This document shows, piece by piece, positions 20,375 to 32,965 of a stretch of DNA of 64,000 nucleotides. The stretch comes from Armigeres subalbatus (Eukaryota; Arthropoda; Insecta; Diptera; Culicidae). Both the position numbers and the translations under genes were made by a program. Positions within the stretch are counted from its first letter, which is position 1. Each line of letters begins with the position of its first letter. The DNA is taken from NCBI RefSeq assembly GCF_024139115.2, contig NC_085141.1:242845047-242909046 (forward strand), read 5' to 3'. Below the pieces are notes generated by a model, which was not told where the DNA came from, searched no databases, and saw only the letters and a list, made by a program, of their open reading frames with translations.

Positions 20375-23300
20375 ACTGCCTCCACTTGCAGCTCTACAGA
20401 GACTCCAAAGACCGATACAAGAATGGAACAACCAAGGCTTCCCTCTCGCTGCAGCACTTTCTGGGCGTCGAGTCCGGTTTCACGCTGGACAAGGAGTCCA
20501 ACACGATAGCAATAATCTGTCAGGATGTGATAGTAGTGCTCGCTTTTGACACCAGAGAAAGACTGATACAATGGCAGGTAAGTTATCAAATGGGTATTTT
20601 TCCGCAATTTCGAATTTCTTCACCAAGCGATTGAACGCCAACTAAATCGTTGACTCTCTAAACGTTTGACCAGGTCAAAATATCCAACAACCTGGGCGAC
20701 GACTTGCAATATCTGGTGCTGGTCTCGTCGGCGCCACCGAAGGCCAAACTGGCGACGGGACCAGCACGAATGCACATCCAGGATCATCGGTTTTGTCTGA
20801 CGACGGGTGTTCCACCGCGGTTAACCGGCATGTGGAACATTCAACATCTAAGGTACGGTTGATCTCGCTTTCTGTGCATATTACTCAGAGCTTTAAACGG
20901 TTTCATTTTCTCCAGACGGTACGGGGTAGTTGACAATCGGTTTTGCTTCGAGGGTGGCTCGAGCTGCGGCAAGGGCGAAGGTCTGTACGTTTTTGTGACA
21001 GATCTGGGTGATGAAATCACTCACACACTCAAGCTGGCATCACAGGGTAAACTAGCTAGCAAGAAGCGCGCGGCTGCCAAAAAGCTTGCAGGTATTATTT
21101 GAACAATCATTTTTATCGTTTTACAAACGCGTAACCTCAATTACATTGACCCATAGCTTTGGACAGTCCTCGCAAGGGTGCGGAATCTCGCTGCACAAAT
21201 TACAACGACGAGATCTGCACGGTTCATATCGAGAGTTCGACTTGCTCCTGTCGGACACCGTACTGGCCGTCGACGGAGTCCAGGGATCTGGATAGTAACT
21301 ATGGTTGTGGAGATACGGCTTCAGTGTCCGAAGGGCACGATAGTATCAACGATATGGACTCATTCCCAAGGTAAGTTCCCCTCATTATCAAATTTCGAAC
21401 CAAATTTCGAGGTACTTACATCCGTAATCATTTATTCAGGAGTACCATCGCCAATTTGGAGCGCTGCATGAGCTGTATTTCAAAACTGGGAGCTCCCTCA
21501 ATGTCCCGTAGCTCGACGGTTACGGGAACGCCTGGAGCTGTGGCACCTACGCCAGCGTGGCACACAATCACCGAGCACAATAACCACATCAATCAATCGC
21601 ACATCTCAAAAACACCAGCACTAGATAGGATGTCCCTTTGTTCCCACGGTAGCAGCAACAACTCCGAATACTCCATTCCCCGGCAAACTTGCGCTCCAAG
21701 TCAGCAGGGTCCCGAATCGTGGTACGAGAAGGTGCCGGCCACGCAATTCACATGTATGAACAATCGACCCACTTCCCCGTGTCAGTGTTGTCCACCGGGT
21801 CGACCACCGAAACCCAAAGAAATTCCTCTACACATAACAGCCCCCCTCCATTCCGCCATGATGACCTGCAAGTCTCCTCAGGCAAATAGTCACGTCGGTC
21901 CTTACGAGAACTACGACATACCAAAAACCCCTGTAGCCATCGATGACAACACTTCGGAAAACTACGATACACCTAAGAAAATACAAGAGTACCTGTCCAA
22001 GGAGGCGATCAGCAGCGGTAGGAGTGAAGTGGGTAGCTACGGCAACTATGATACACCTCTGTCGCTGGGCAAGGCCGTCTGTGGTTGTTTGAATGGATCG
22101 GAAAGTCAAGGCATGGTCAAGATGGAGAAGGAATTGGAAGGCCCACGAGTTGACTGTACCTGCAATCGAGTGATGTCCTGGGCTGATAACTGGATCTCAT
22201 TACCGCTATGCAAACGGGGGAACGGAATTGAGAATACGGGTTTACACATCAATAAAGTTAAGCTAAGCGGTGAAGGTAGAATGCCGGTCGTCGATGCCAG
22301 CGCGGATAATGCCATCTACGCGACAGTAGACATGACGAAGAAAATTAGACGAAGATTGGAGGGTGCATGTGAATGCAACAAAAACGAGTTCGAATGTATG
22401 AAAGATAAGAAAACGACATCAAATGAAAATTACGAAGACGTGGAGGTCCTCCCCGAAGAACAGAAAGCAAACTACGCTAATTTAGAATTTGAGAAATCAC
22501 TTGAAAACTACGAAAATTCCAAAGAAGTGCTTCAAAGAGCCGGTCTCTCACTGCACGACTTCGAAGAAGAACAGAAAGTTTGCCACAAATGCGGTCACCT
22601 TAGCGCGAAAACCCCAGAAGCCAAGCCAGAACAGCAAGCAGTTGATAAACAGGAGAATTACATGATGATGGAACCTGCGAAAATCAAATCCAAGTTTCCT
22701 GGCTACATACCAATGTCTCCTGCGGCTCCATCGGCAACTACCGACATAGATCCACCACCAGCATCTCCCACTGCTCCACCTCTTCCTTTCAAGTCAGATC
22801 TTCTGAAACAACGAATGAACAGAATCATCGGTGAAAAGTCCGCTAGCAACCCAAGTCTTTGTGGTCCAGCGGTGGATCGAAGCCGCAAACGGATAGATGA
22901 TGAGTCCCGAATTCCAGGAAGTGCCATGCTCAAAGCAACAACCAGTCCGTATACTCGCAAACAGCTGCTAGATCACAGTGATCTACTCCCATGTGATAAG
23001 AGGTTATCGCCGCGAAAGCGATCCGCGTCCGCTGAATCGTCTCGTTTCCTTGATGAGTGCGACGAAGTCGAAAGTCCCCTCAGTGGAACTGCATCTCCGA
23101 GTACGGAAACTCTACGGAAACCCCCGACCCCAACATGCAACATCGAAGTCCGGCGATCATCCTCACCATGTGTCCACCGAGAAGCGGAACCATGTTCCGA
23201 GCCAGCTTGCTGCGAGAAATCAGCTCCCGTCGAAACGGAAGACGAGATATCCGCTTCCACTAACCCTAGTCAAAACTCCCAATCTGTGTACATCCGAAGA

Positions 23301-24245
23301 TCCGAAAGCGTTCCGTGCAAGGCACAAAACCGCGACAGCTCTAGCTCCAACGACTCGGGTGTTTCAACTGGATCTCTACGGCAGCGAGGTACAGACTTTA
23401 CGGAATTTGAACTCCCTCTCACTACGGCCATGTCCGCCCGAAGACACCAACGGCATGTGATGCCCCAGCAGAGCTGCGTACACTCATCGCTCCCGCGGAG
23501 GTCAAAATCCTTCGATCCTCTGCGAGAACTATCATTCCAGTTCCAGAAGGTTCGTGTACCGGAGAAGAGCACATCCGCCGAAGCCGAGGTTCCGATTTGT
23601 CCTCCAAAGACGAAAGCTTACGCGAGTCCTGACATCATGGCGGCCACCACTGCACCGTACATCGATTCCCGAAGTACCAGCAGTGGCACTTCCGATATGT
23701 CCGACTACATTGAAACGCTATCGTTGTCGAGTCATAGCTCTTCGGATACGCCCGAGGGGATGAGGTGAGTGTTTTTTTTGTTATGTTTTAATATCTGGTT
23801 ACTGACAATTGAAAATTTCCAACAACACAGGCACATTCGTCAGGCGACATCCACGTTGCGGCCACGATCCGGCAAGGAGTACCAAAACATCGACCGATCG
23901 ATCCTGGCGTTGACGCAACCCGGTAGCGAATCGGCGATCAAGCATCCGGGAACGCCCTCGCAGCTACGGGGACTGTTGCCATGTTCGGCCAACTATGCCA
24001 ACATCACGCCGGTTCCGGAAAACGCTGAATCGCCCAGTCCCGGCTACCAGAGTGGTAGCTCGCCGCAGGAAGCACAGGGTCAGCACTTCATGTTTAAGGT
24101 AGGTTTATTATCAGATCAAATATGAGAGTATTTGTTTGTATTAAATCAGAAAAAATAAGGTGATAGTGTGAACGTCTTGATTCGATATGTTTGTCAAATA
24201 TTTTAATTCTGTACATCATTTGTTTCATTACAGAACTCGTCTTAG
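20375..24245 (+). CDS. Dok-7-like PH/PTB adaptor protein, 5' end missing
   Basis: Seven exons (20375-20577, 20674-20852, 20916-21091, 21157-21370, 21440-23764, 23831-24098, 24234-24245) join with matching phases and GT-AG introns of 63-135 bp, giving 1,124 residues to a TAG stop. The first exon begins in mid-codon inside a PH domain (DCLHLQLYRDSKDRYK through FDTRERLIQW). Exons 2-3 encode an IRS/Dok-type PTB domain (about residues 70-175) including LTGMWNIQHLRRYG and FCFEGGSSCGKGEGLYVF, closest to Dok-7 in my reading. The long tail is disordered and carries tyrosine motifs: YDIP (21912), YDTP (21963, 22047), YMMM (22659), YIPM (22704), plus NYEDV, NYANL, NYENS. YxxP suits Crk/RasGAP SH2 domains and YxxM suits PI3K p85. 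It probably acts at the inner membrane below a receptor tyrosine kinase. The exon carrying the start codon was not found upstream. Confidence 0.9.
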
Positions 24246-24535
24246 GTTCGTGAGCGCCACAGCCCGTCAACAAATTGAAAGCAATAAAGACTAACTTTTC
24301 TAAATATAAGCATAACAAAACTAGAATCAAAAATACCTATCTATATACACATATTAAAAAACAGAAGAAGAGAGAGAAAAAAACTGTTGTTTAAATCCTG
24401 TTTTGGACGCTAAACCAACAAAGTTCTACACTTGAACCGGCAAACACTAGAAGAGAGCCTAGATTTTTGTACACATTCCTTTCCTCGCGATAAGAAACGA
24501 GACAAACAACAACCAATGCAGCAATAAACTAATGG
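24246..24535 (+). other. probable 3' UTR with polyadenylation signals
   Basis: Follows the adaptor stop codon. AATAAA occurs at 24283-24288 and again at 24523-24528. The first is only about 40 bp after the stop. Which site is used cannot be decided from sequence alone, and a longer UTR is possible. Confidence 0.5.
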
Positions 24536-26505
24536 GCCACGTATCCAATCCACTGGCTCGGGTGCACCGTCGTCGTCGGTCTGTTTGAACAACATCAGAA
24601 CAAGGACCCCGACTGTCGGGGGAAGGACACTCGAACCTACTGAGCTTCAAATGGAACAAAACCCTGACAAAGGAGACCGTCGTCGCGTGGTCAGGAAGCG
24701 ACGTTTATTTTCCTTCTATTTGGACCAGATAATTATTTTTTCCGTTCCGTGTTTGCGCGCAACCTTCGATTGCTTTTGTATTCCTATTCATTGATTTGTA
24801 ACCTTTAGGGCAAATATTATCCTCCGTACATCTTCTGCGTGGAATTAGGGTGGCGAGTCTTATGGCGGTCTTAGTTCAGTTCCACTGCTAAGTCTTTACT
24901 CGTCATCCTTAGCAGTTTGTGCGAACAGTAATATCCGACTGTAGGCCGAGTTCGTCACTCGACTACGGGTTTTTCCTGCTCTCGTTGCTGGAGCTCAACA
25001 TGCGGGAAAGCCTCCAGGCGGCTGAGAACATACACACGAGGCTCCTTACCACATCACAGAGCAAATCAACAACACAACGCCAACAACGGTGAGCCTCTGA
25101 TGTGTGGACCATCCCCGTCGTCGTCGTATTCGTCAGGAAAACTAATGCAAACAAAAGAAAATGAAGTAGGTGAGGTTTATCGGTAGGTGAATCGAAGAAG
25201 GACGCTTTTCCCGAACGCCCACACCTCCCGGAATCTGATTCCTACATCATATCCAGGAAAATAACAAGCAAGCGACCGGAAAGTAAACACAGTCTCTGAC
25301 TCGGTCGTCGTGAGGGGGTTGCTCCGGTGAGGAGAGTTCGCAGGAACGATGTGGGCAAGTAGCAGGAAGCACATCAAATCAGTGCTTCGAAACTAAGATA
25401 AATACATGGCTTCGATTGGTGGGTGTTGCGAACAGGGTTGGCTTATGGGTAGAAAGATACCTTTGGAAGAATAGAACCATGAATGAGATTTGATGTTTTT
25501 GAATTACATTTTATTTTCTCTTGAATTAAAAAAGAAATAAAAACAACTGCATAGCTCAGCGCTAAAATTAGACCATGCGGTAAAATGTTAAGTTTGAATC
25601 GCAGGAAAGATACGAGATACCATACCACTCAATGATTTCCCAAGATTCAACACTCTAACGATTTATTTAAATATTTGGTGGGTGACCAAGTGACCACTTG
25701 TTTGCTGATTTTCGTAAGCAATCAATTGCACATGTTTTGGGTGAAATTTGCTACGAGCCTAAATTTCTGTTCTCCTTGGTATTATGTCTGTTTGCCTGTG
25801 GAGTATCCATGTTAGTCAGATGAGCATCATGTAACTGTTGTCGAGGAAGGAGCCGGAAATGCATAAAGGCCTTCAGAACGAAATTGTTGCACAAAAACAG
25901 GCATTCTGGCTCGAACAAAATTTCACTCGAAACATGTGTGAGCAATCAAACCGAACATCAACGCCTCCAGCGTTGATACGAGGTACATTGCAACTTAAAA
26001 TCTCATTTTGACTACGTGGTGGCGCTGGTATAACTTTGTATACAAAACGACACTAGCACACAGTGAATTTTTTTTATGATACTAGCACTGATTCAGTACA
26101 AGATAACTGCGACATTGCAAATATTTTTTTTTGAAAATAAAAAGTTCAACGTTTCACACAACATAATCAGAGTAGCTTCAACGTTTGCTCTCTGTGATTG
26201 TAGTGATGATAATAAAGAGACCTGGAACTGGATAGTACGAAGTACTTTGGGCGAAAACTTTTACAAGATCTTAAGGTGAAAGGTCTTATAATGGAAAAGT
26301 CAATACAGAAGCACATAATGCTCTCTGATGAAACTTTTCGGCGATAAATCGTTTTTAGTTGGTTAAAAGACATCCCCGTGAAAATTTTAAGGATCTTAAA
26401 TTTAAAAGCCATTAAGAGCTCATCAAATTAAATGGCGTCCATAATAGCAGAATGAGAAAACCTTTCAAAATGAACAAGCTGTTGGAGAGGAGAAGGCTCG
26501 GTTGG
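24536..26505. other. non-coding DNA, no gene seen
   Basis: 24536-25380 keeps a balanced composition with CGTCGTCGT-like strings and may be further 3' UTR or unique spacer. 25400-26505 is AT-rich with no recognised element. Confidence 0.35.
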
Positions 26506-26509
26506 GCGT

Positions 26510-26770
26510 AGGCCACTAAGCCGTAACCGAACAAAACATTAGTCCAAACCCCAAAAAATGTCATTTGGTCAAAAATCTCATTTGACTAACTTTAATCGAA
26601 AATGTCTTTAAACCGAAATGGTCGTTGAGTCGGTAGGCCATTTGACAAAATAAGTCATATGACCGAACGGATCATGTTGTCGAAAATGTCGTTTAGCCGA
26701 AAAAACGTTTTGAACAAGAAAAATATTTAAAGAAACGTTTGACAGAACAAGCCGAACATATTGTTTGGTA
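26510..26770 (-). repeat. GGTCAAATGAC word repeat, minus orientation
   Basis: Phrases such as AAAATGTCATTTGGTC, CATTTGAC, TCATATGACCGAAC and AAAATGTCGTTTAGCCGA recur with about 20-24 bp spacing. They are the complement of the phrases at 29515-29930. Confidence 0.6.
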
Positions 26771-27128
26771 GAGAAAATCATGCGCCTGATTGAATCCATG
26801 ATTAGGGATTGAATCCAAAGTGGAATAAAAACAACGTCACTTCTCATTTCTGTATACACTCGTGATATGTAGCATACCGTTAGAGATGCTTCCCCGAGCA
26901 GTTACGATAATGAACGGACTCAGGGGGGCTATAATCCATGATACATTCCTTCGAAAGGGTCCCATTACGGGGATCACCTGTTCTGATGATGCATTTCGAC
27001 AAGTTTACACCGTGTGAAAAATATGATCCGCACAGCATTTGAGAGATAACGAAGCATTTTAACATAGCTCCTTGGTGGGGGCTGTCTGTTCGATTCTGTT
27101 TTGTTCACACTTGTGTACAAGTTTGATA

Positions 27129-27376
27129 CATTCTTTAGCCGAGCGGTGATATGCGTGGGTTTCGATTCCCGGCCCTTTCTAGGAAACTTTCATTTTGGAA
27201 ATTTTCTCGATTTCTCTTTGCATATATGTATCATCGTTCTAGCCTCATGCTATTTTTGTTGCTATACGAATGCAAACATGGCTTAGAAACCTTACAGTTA
27301 ATAACTCTAATGCATGAACACTAAACTACGAGGCGGCAATGTCCCAGTGGGGATGTAATGCTAATAAGAACAAGAA
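27129..27376 (+). mobile_element. tRNA-derived SINE, diverged copy
   Basis: Starts after TTTGATA with a shortened head (TTAGCCGAGCGG), keeps the B box GGTTTCGATTCCCGG and the conserved body (CTAGCCTCATG, CATGGCTTAGAAACC, GAGGCGGCAATGTCCCAG) and ends in AAGAACAAGAA. A perfect 14-bp duplication, GTACAAGTTTGATA, lies at 27115-27128 and 27377-27390. Same family as 5851-6145 but older. Confidence 0.85.
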
Positions 27377-27429
27377 GTACAAGTTTGATAAACTTGGTTT
27401 ATTACTGCTTATTTTTCACGTTTTTAATT

Positions 27430-28225
27430 TTTTGGACTTTTGCTTCTCAGTTTTCAATGTCTCGTCTCGATTCTTATTTCTCATTATTTGTTATAAGTAA
27501 GAATGAGAAGAAAAAAATGACTAGTGAGAAATGGAGTTACAAGTGGAACATCTCACATCTCTTTTTCAATTCTCACTGTTAGAAGTGAGATTGACACAGT
27601 GAGAAATGAGACGTATTTTTTCTTGTCTCTCATTTCTCACTTAATACATCTCACTTTTCCCAACTTATTCCTCACTTCCCTTACTTCTAACTCACTAATC
27701 ACTTCATACTTCTCACAGTGAGAAATTTGAATGAGAAGTGAGATATGAGATATGAGAACTGAGAACTGAGGCGTCTTAGATTTCTACTCCTCATTTCTAA
27801 CTTTTTACTTCAAATTCTCAGTGAGAATTTAGAATGAAAAATGAGAAGTGTGAAACGATAAGAGAGAAGCAAAACGTAAGACGTCTCAGTTTCCATTCTT
27901 CATTTCTCACTTCTCATGTTAAATTCTTACTGTGAAAAGTGTAATTAATGATTAATGATAAGTGCAATATAAGGAAAGGGAAGTGAGGAATGAACAGTGA
28001 AGAGTGAGATGTCTCACTTTTTATTTCTTACTGTGAGAAGTAAGAAATGAGAAATAAGATATGGGAAATGGGAAAAACGATCGATAGATCTCACTTATCG
28101 CTAACCCCTTCTCACTGTGGGAAGTAAGAAGTGATTTCTAAGGTAGACGTCTCACTTTTCACTTTTCATTACACACTTGTTTCTTTTTTTGTTACTAATT
28201 CTCACTTTTATTGTGAGAAGCAGAA
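27430..28225. repeat. TCTCACTTCTCA/GAGAAGTGAGA low-complexity satellite
   Basis: Irregular 6-8 bp phrases (TTCTCACT, CATTTCTC and complements GAGAAGTGAG, GAAATGAG) alternate in strand every 40-100 bp, so the block is full of potential hairpins. Short CGTCTCA or GACGTCTCA phrases punctuate it. A smaller copy lies at 29375-29510. Confidence 0.85.
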
Positions 28226-28229
28226 GCGC

Positions 28230-29370
28230 ATCCACGTCCCGGGGGGACAAATAGGAGAAATATCAATTTGGAAAACAGTCCTGGTATTGAGAAATCAATA
28301 AAAATCAAAATCATAAAGAAATCATATAAAAACTCTAAATTTCAAAAATCTGGATGCAGGGGTCCCGTAGCTTAGTTTGATACACGTTTGATACTTGGCA
28401 CAAAAGCGGTTAAGTAACACAGAACACTTACAAAAAAAAAAATCTGGGCTTGCGGACGAAATCCTCACATGGAATTTCCATCGATTTTCAGAGCAAATAT
28501 TACTTTTTCGATTAGCATGATTGTACATTTCGAAGTTGCTAGTTGCCCTTCGATTCAAAACGATGGTCCATATAGGATAAGATGAGAGAAACTAATTCGA
28601 CAATCTTTGTTACAGGAGGAATGGTAATGTACAGACCTTGGAAAGAGACTGAATATTTCATTTTACGACGTTACTTCAAGTCCCAAGGACAAAAACTATG
28701 TTTCACTCAAACGCGCTCTCAATACGCATTAAAAACCGTAACGCATGCACTTAACGCTTATCGCTTTATAAGCGAAAGCACATTCCATCACGCACGCTAG
28801 GGTTGCTTTTTACACGGGTCGCTTTTTACCCGACAATTTTTATACGAATTTCAGGTTTAAAGCTGATTTTCAATCATTTTTACGGGGTTTATCGAAAAGG
28901 TACGGAAACACGTGAAAACCGAAAAAAAATTTTTTATGAAAATGCATTTGGGCGTTATTCGTTTTTTTACGTGACTTTAGTGCACACTGTCCTGGAAAAA
29001 AAACCAAATAACCCTTTTGGGAGTTCAGAATCACTCGCGGATCAGATTTCATGCGGGCTGAAAGATGATTTGTGATTTCCAAGATTAATCCTTTCAGGTT
29101 TCTTCAAAACTTTTTCCCGTAGTCTTCTAATAATTTATAATAAATTAATTAATGAAATCAATAAAACGTTAATCTACCTAATATTTGATAATATTTTTGA
29201 AGAACTTGTATTCAGATCTACCAGTCAGTTTTGCAACTAAAATAATTACTTAGACGATATGTTTTCACCAGAATCATAAGTAGGAGAATGTATTGATTGT
29301 CCCACCCAGGAAAATTCGTGCGTAGAGCATGTCCTACTTGATCTACTCACTCCTGGCGCCCTTGTTGAGA
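28230..29370. other. AT-rich non-coding DNA
   Basis: No complete element. 28800-29090 contains the phrases GGGTTGCTTTTTACACGGG and GTTCAGAATCACTCGC, which look like fragments of a dispersed repeat, but ends could not be defined. Confidence 0.3.
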
Positions 29371-29374
29371 AGTA

Positions 29375-29510
29375 AGCAACAAAAAGTGAAGCGTGCGAAA
29401 TAACAAGTGAAAAGTGAGAAATTATAATCGAGAAATAAAAAGTGATTAGTGAGAAGTGAGGAATAAGAAGTAAGAAGAAAGGCTTGAAAAATGAGAACCA
29501 AAAGGTGAAT
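29375..29510. repeat. GAGAAGTGAG satellite, small copy
   Basis: Repeated AAGTGAGAAATTA, GTGAGAAGTGAGGAATAAG and similar phrases with the same vocabulary as 27430-28225, here on one strand only. It runs directly into the GGTCAAATGAC word repeat. Confidence 0.65.
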
Positions 29511-29514
29511 TAAG

Positions 29515-29930
29515 TCAAAATCCATAAGATGCAATTTGGCTGAAAGTAAAATAACATTCTTGACCATATGATCTATTCTGACCGTTCTGTTAAATGACGT
29601 TATAGGCAAAATAGCTCATTCTGTTAAACGATCATTCTGGCCAAATAACCTGTATGGCCAAATGGCCTGTTCGGTCAAATGACATTTTCGGGCAAATGAC
29701 CAGTTCGGTCAAACGACGTTTCCGGTCGTATGTACCTGTCAGTGAAGTAATATTTGCGGCCATATGAACCGTTCATCGACGTTTTCGGTCGCATGACTTG
29801 TTCAGCCAAATTACTTCTTCGGCTAAATGACGTTTTTGGCGAATAAAATGGCCAATTAGTATTTGGCTTAATAATCGTTCAGCTATATTACTCTCGGCCC
29901 AACGTGTTATTTGGCCAAGTGGCATCCAAT
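29515..29930 (+). repeat. GGTCAAATGAC word repeat, plus orientation
   Basis: About 18 copies of a 20-24 bp phrase such as GGCCAAATGACC followed by TGTTCGGTCAAATGAC or TTTTCGG. The unit length drifts, but the order GGYCAAATGAC then a TTCGG/TTTTCGG linker is kept. Related blocks are at 8660-8735 and 26510-26770. Confidence 0.75.
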
Positions 29931-29939
29931 CCGAGCGGT

Positions 29940-30790
29940 TCTCAACATGGGGTACATGTACTCCTGGGGGTACCTAAGGCAAAAATGCGTAATGGCGGAT
30001 GTTTTATTATAATTGCATGCATAATGCTGGATATTGTATTGCGTTCTTCAGACTATTAGATAGGACAAAATCTTTTTCTATTGAGGAAATTTATTGTCCT
30101 GAATGAAGAGTACAATCCTAGGGTTGGGTCTCGGAGAGATTCTCCAATCGCTGTTCAAAAGCCTAAGGTCAAAACCTTTTACGCCCATTAGGAAAAAGTC
30201 CATCAATTGATATACTAATTTTTTTTCAAATATAAAAGGCTTTGGCAAAAACTAGTTCTGAACAATAGAGTTCGGGACAGATTTTATAACATGCACCACG
30301 TTCTCATGAGCAAAGAGGAGCTACCTACAGGACTTTTTGTGACGAACTGGGCGTCAATTTTAACATACTATTAGAGAGGATTCCAGCGCGAGTTCATAGT
30401 AGCCCTTGAGTGCATAGAGGCTGCACACTAATGTCTTAAGGGTCTGCTATCGTCTCACGCTTCATACAAAACAAGGGGCGTTGAAAAATTTCCGAAATAA
30501 TTAGAACCAAGTATCTGGATAAAAATTAAGCCATATTTGGCGTAATATGATTGTGATCCATTGTTGTTCCTTTCCGAAGGTAGTCATAATCTAACATTAC
30601 GAATTTACGACTTAGAAAATACTAACGGCACCGACTGAGATTGAGCCCAGGCACACTGGAATGAGAAGCAGGTATGCTTTCCACTCAACCAATAGGGACG
30701 AAATTGTTGAACCATTGGAAACCATTATTTTATAGCTCCAGTGTCAGAATTTTTCTAGCCACATCGGTTTGTAGATGAAAAACACATAAG
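29940..30790. other. non-coding DNA with a tRNA-like SINE head relic
   Basis: On the minus strand, about 30628-30696 reads GGTTGAGTGGAAAGCA (A-box-like) followed some 30 bp later by GGGCTCAATCTCAG (B-box-like) and CGGTGCCG. This is the order of a tRNA-derived SINE head. The family is different from the SINE at 5851. The rest is AT-rich with no gene. Confidence 0.35.
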
Positions 30791-30794
30791 CAAT

Positions 30795-31850
30795 AGATAT
30801 ACAAGACAAAAAGGTTGAGATTGGCAATATTTTGATGAAATACAAATTAGCATAACTTTGCTGAAAATAATTCGATTTTGATAAAGCCGGAACCATCGGA
30901 CGCTGGAGTTCTTCTAGTCCGAATATGAGTATCAAACTTAGCGGCTTTGCGAGAGGGCGAATACAGAAAGCAAATTCTAAGTTGCTTCAAATGATGCTTA
31001 AACCATTTTTAATTTGATCGATTAATAAACGGATCTCAAGCTGAAAAGTATTCAGAATATAAATGGTAAGCCCATAGATATTCCAAGTAGGATTTTAATA
31101 AGCCTAGTCAATAATTGAATTTTTGTAACAAAACAAATTAATCCCGTCATATTTTTCATGAATTGTCCATAACAACAGAGGATTTTGATCTTCCGGAGCG
31201 TCACAAGTCCATAAGAAGGAGTTAAGACAGTCATTTGTTACTCAGAGTATGATAATGAAAAGATTTGAACAAAATTTCGCTCCTCTAAGATGAACAGAGG
31301 TTCCGAGGTCTTCCTGAGCATTTCCGGTGGCCACTCAGTTTCATGAGAATGGGCCACATCAATCATTTGTTTTTCAGAGACGGGTGAATTTTGATGTTTT
31401 GGATCTTTCAGAAGGACACCGGGACCGGATTTTCGAATAACTTGGAAATGTGATAAGCCAAGAAATAGACAATTATTACATTTTATTTGTATTATTTTTA
31501 CAGAACGTTGTAAGCATGTCAAGAACTCGAAACGGAAGAAATTACGACAACAATTGACCTTAGAATCTTTGTTAATTCGATTTCTGGGAATCATCATGGC
31601 AAAACTGCTAAACTGTCCGAAACAACATCCGCAGAAACCACACCTCCAGCATTAGCCGGCAAATTAGTTCTAGATTCTGGGTAAATCATAAATCACAATG
31701 AAAGTTCACGTCACAAATAATCCGAAACAGGACAGAAAAGTAGAAGACATGATTCCGAGGGCTCCGGTTTCATCAAAATCGGATTATATAAAGCCTTTCT
31801 GTACAACTTTATATAAAATTCTACTGTTTTGTCTAACACTCTTGTACTGT
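30795..31850. mobile_element. decayed long-inverted-repeat element (family of 48335-49637)
   Basis: Left side has AAGACAAAAAGGTTGAGAT followed by a TAACTTTGC and ATTCGATTTTGATAAAGCC segment. The right side at about 31755-31845 has the inverted equivalents (CATCAAAATCGGATTATATA, TTTTGTCTAACAC). An interior TTTCCGGTGGCCACTC matches the GGCCACCGGAGATGTTCC phrase of 48335-49637. No transposase was seen. Ends and target duplication are too decayed to fix exactly. Confidence 0.55.
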
Positions 31851-32002
31851 ACATACTCGGCTTCTCTAGGCATAACAAATGAACAGCCCAAACTGGGTCT
31901 CGTCTGGAAATCAGTCATCTTTCAGCGCAGCGTGATCTGTTTTGTAGCAATTCATAATTTTGCTGAGCCATTGAAGGCATGGATGCACATCGCAGCATTA
32001 TA

Positions 32003-32941
32003 GGGTATCCAATCATGGTTTGAACCAAATGGCGGGTTTCAGATGAGCCGTCAAAACAAAGTTGATTTATTTCATTAAAGGGACATGTTACAACTGCGAT
32101 TTCTAGTTTATATGGAAGCTTAGTTTATTATCTTTCTAAAATCATCCTGGGTGCACATATTTATACTTAGTTTCATTGAAAAAACTTAATAATTACATAA
32201 TTTTGATTCGTACCATGGTTTGAACTAAATTCGTATCATGGTTTGAACTACTGCAGCAGCCAGCAGTTCATAAATATAACACTAATCACATGCATGAAAC
32301 GCTGAGGAAATCTATAGAAAAGCAAATTTGTTTTACTATTCATCTTCTCGCATTAGATTAGTAACTCGAAACGTGTGAAAATCGTCTAAATTATTGATAT
32401 GAAAATTGAGATTTTTCATATTGGAAATGTAAACAAAATGCCCCAGGTAGGCGCATGCAGCGCTCCTAGCGGACAGCAGCAGAAGATGACTGCATTTACA
32501 AGTTCAAACCATGGTACGAATTTAGTTCAAACCATGATCAGTTCTTACCTTGTATAAATGTTACTATTTTAACTATTTAAAACTGTTTCTCAATTGTATG
32601 ATGATGTCCATCGATTACAGATAAAAATAGTGTTCTTTTGATATATTGATCTCACTCCTGTGGCATAAAATGCGTTCTTTACGAGCATTTGGAAATTATG
32701 CCACTGGTGGGAGGGGGGGCGATTTAGCGCAAATTCAGAACGTTTTTAAATCGCTTTATTTTGTTACTAAAACAATATGTACGAATGTTTAAATCAACTC
32801 TATCACTTCCAGTATACCTAAATATGCCATTCATACTGTTTTAGGTTCATTTCCTGCCAATGAGATGGTAATTTCTACTGATTTCAAAATGGTTCAAACC
32901 ATGTTACGCTTTTCCCTAGTTCAAACCATGATTGGATACCC
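32003..32941. mobile_element. TA-flanked MITE with CATGGTTTGAAC repeats
   Basis: Perfect inverted termini GGGTATCCAATCATGGTTTG (extending to GAAC) are flanked by TA at 32001-32002 and 32942-32943. The phrase GTTTGAACTAAATTCGTA, with its inverse, recurs at subterminal and internal sites (about 32207-32255 and 32508-32545). The 939-bp interior has no coding capacity. The TA target suggests the Tc1/mariner superfamily. Confidence 0.82.
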
Positions 32942-32965
32942 TAATACTATCTAAAATGTACTTTA

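Noticed and set aside
20247..20549. 100-codon frame overlapping the first adaptor exon
   Set aside because: Wrong reading frame; the PH-domain frame (TGC CTC CAC after the acceptor at 20374) is supported by family similarity and downstream phases.
23769..24125. 118-codon frame beginning in an intron
   Set aside because: Its 5' part is intron 5 of the adaptor gene; the real coding part starts at the acceptor before 23831.
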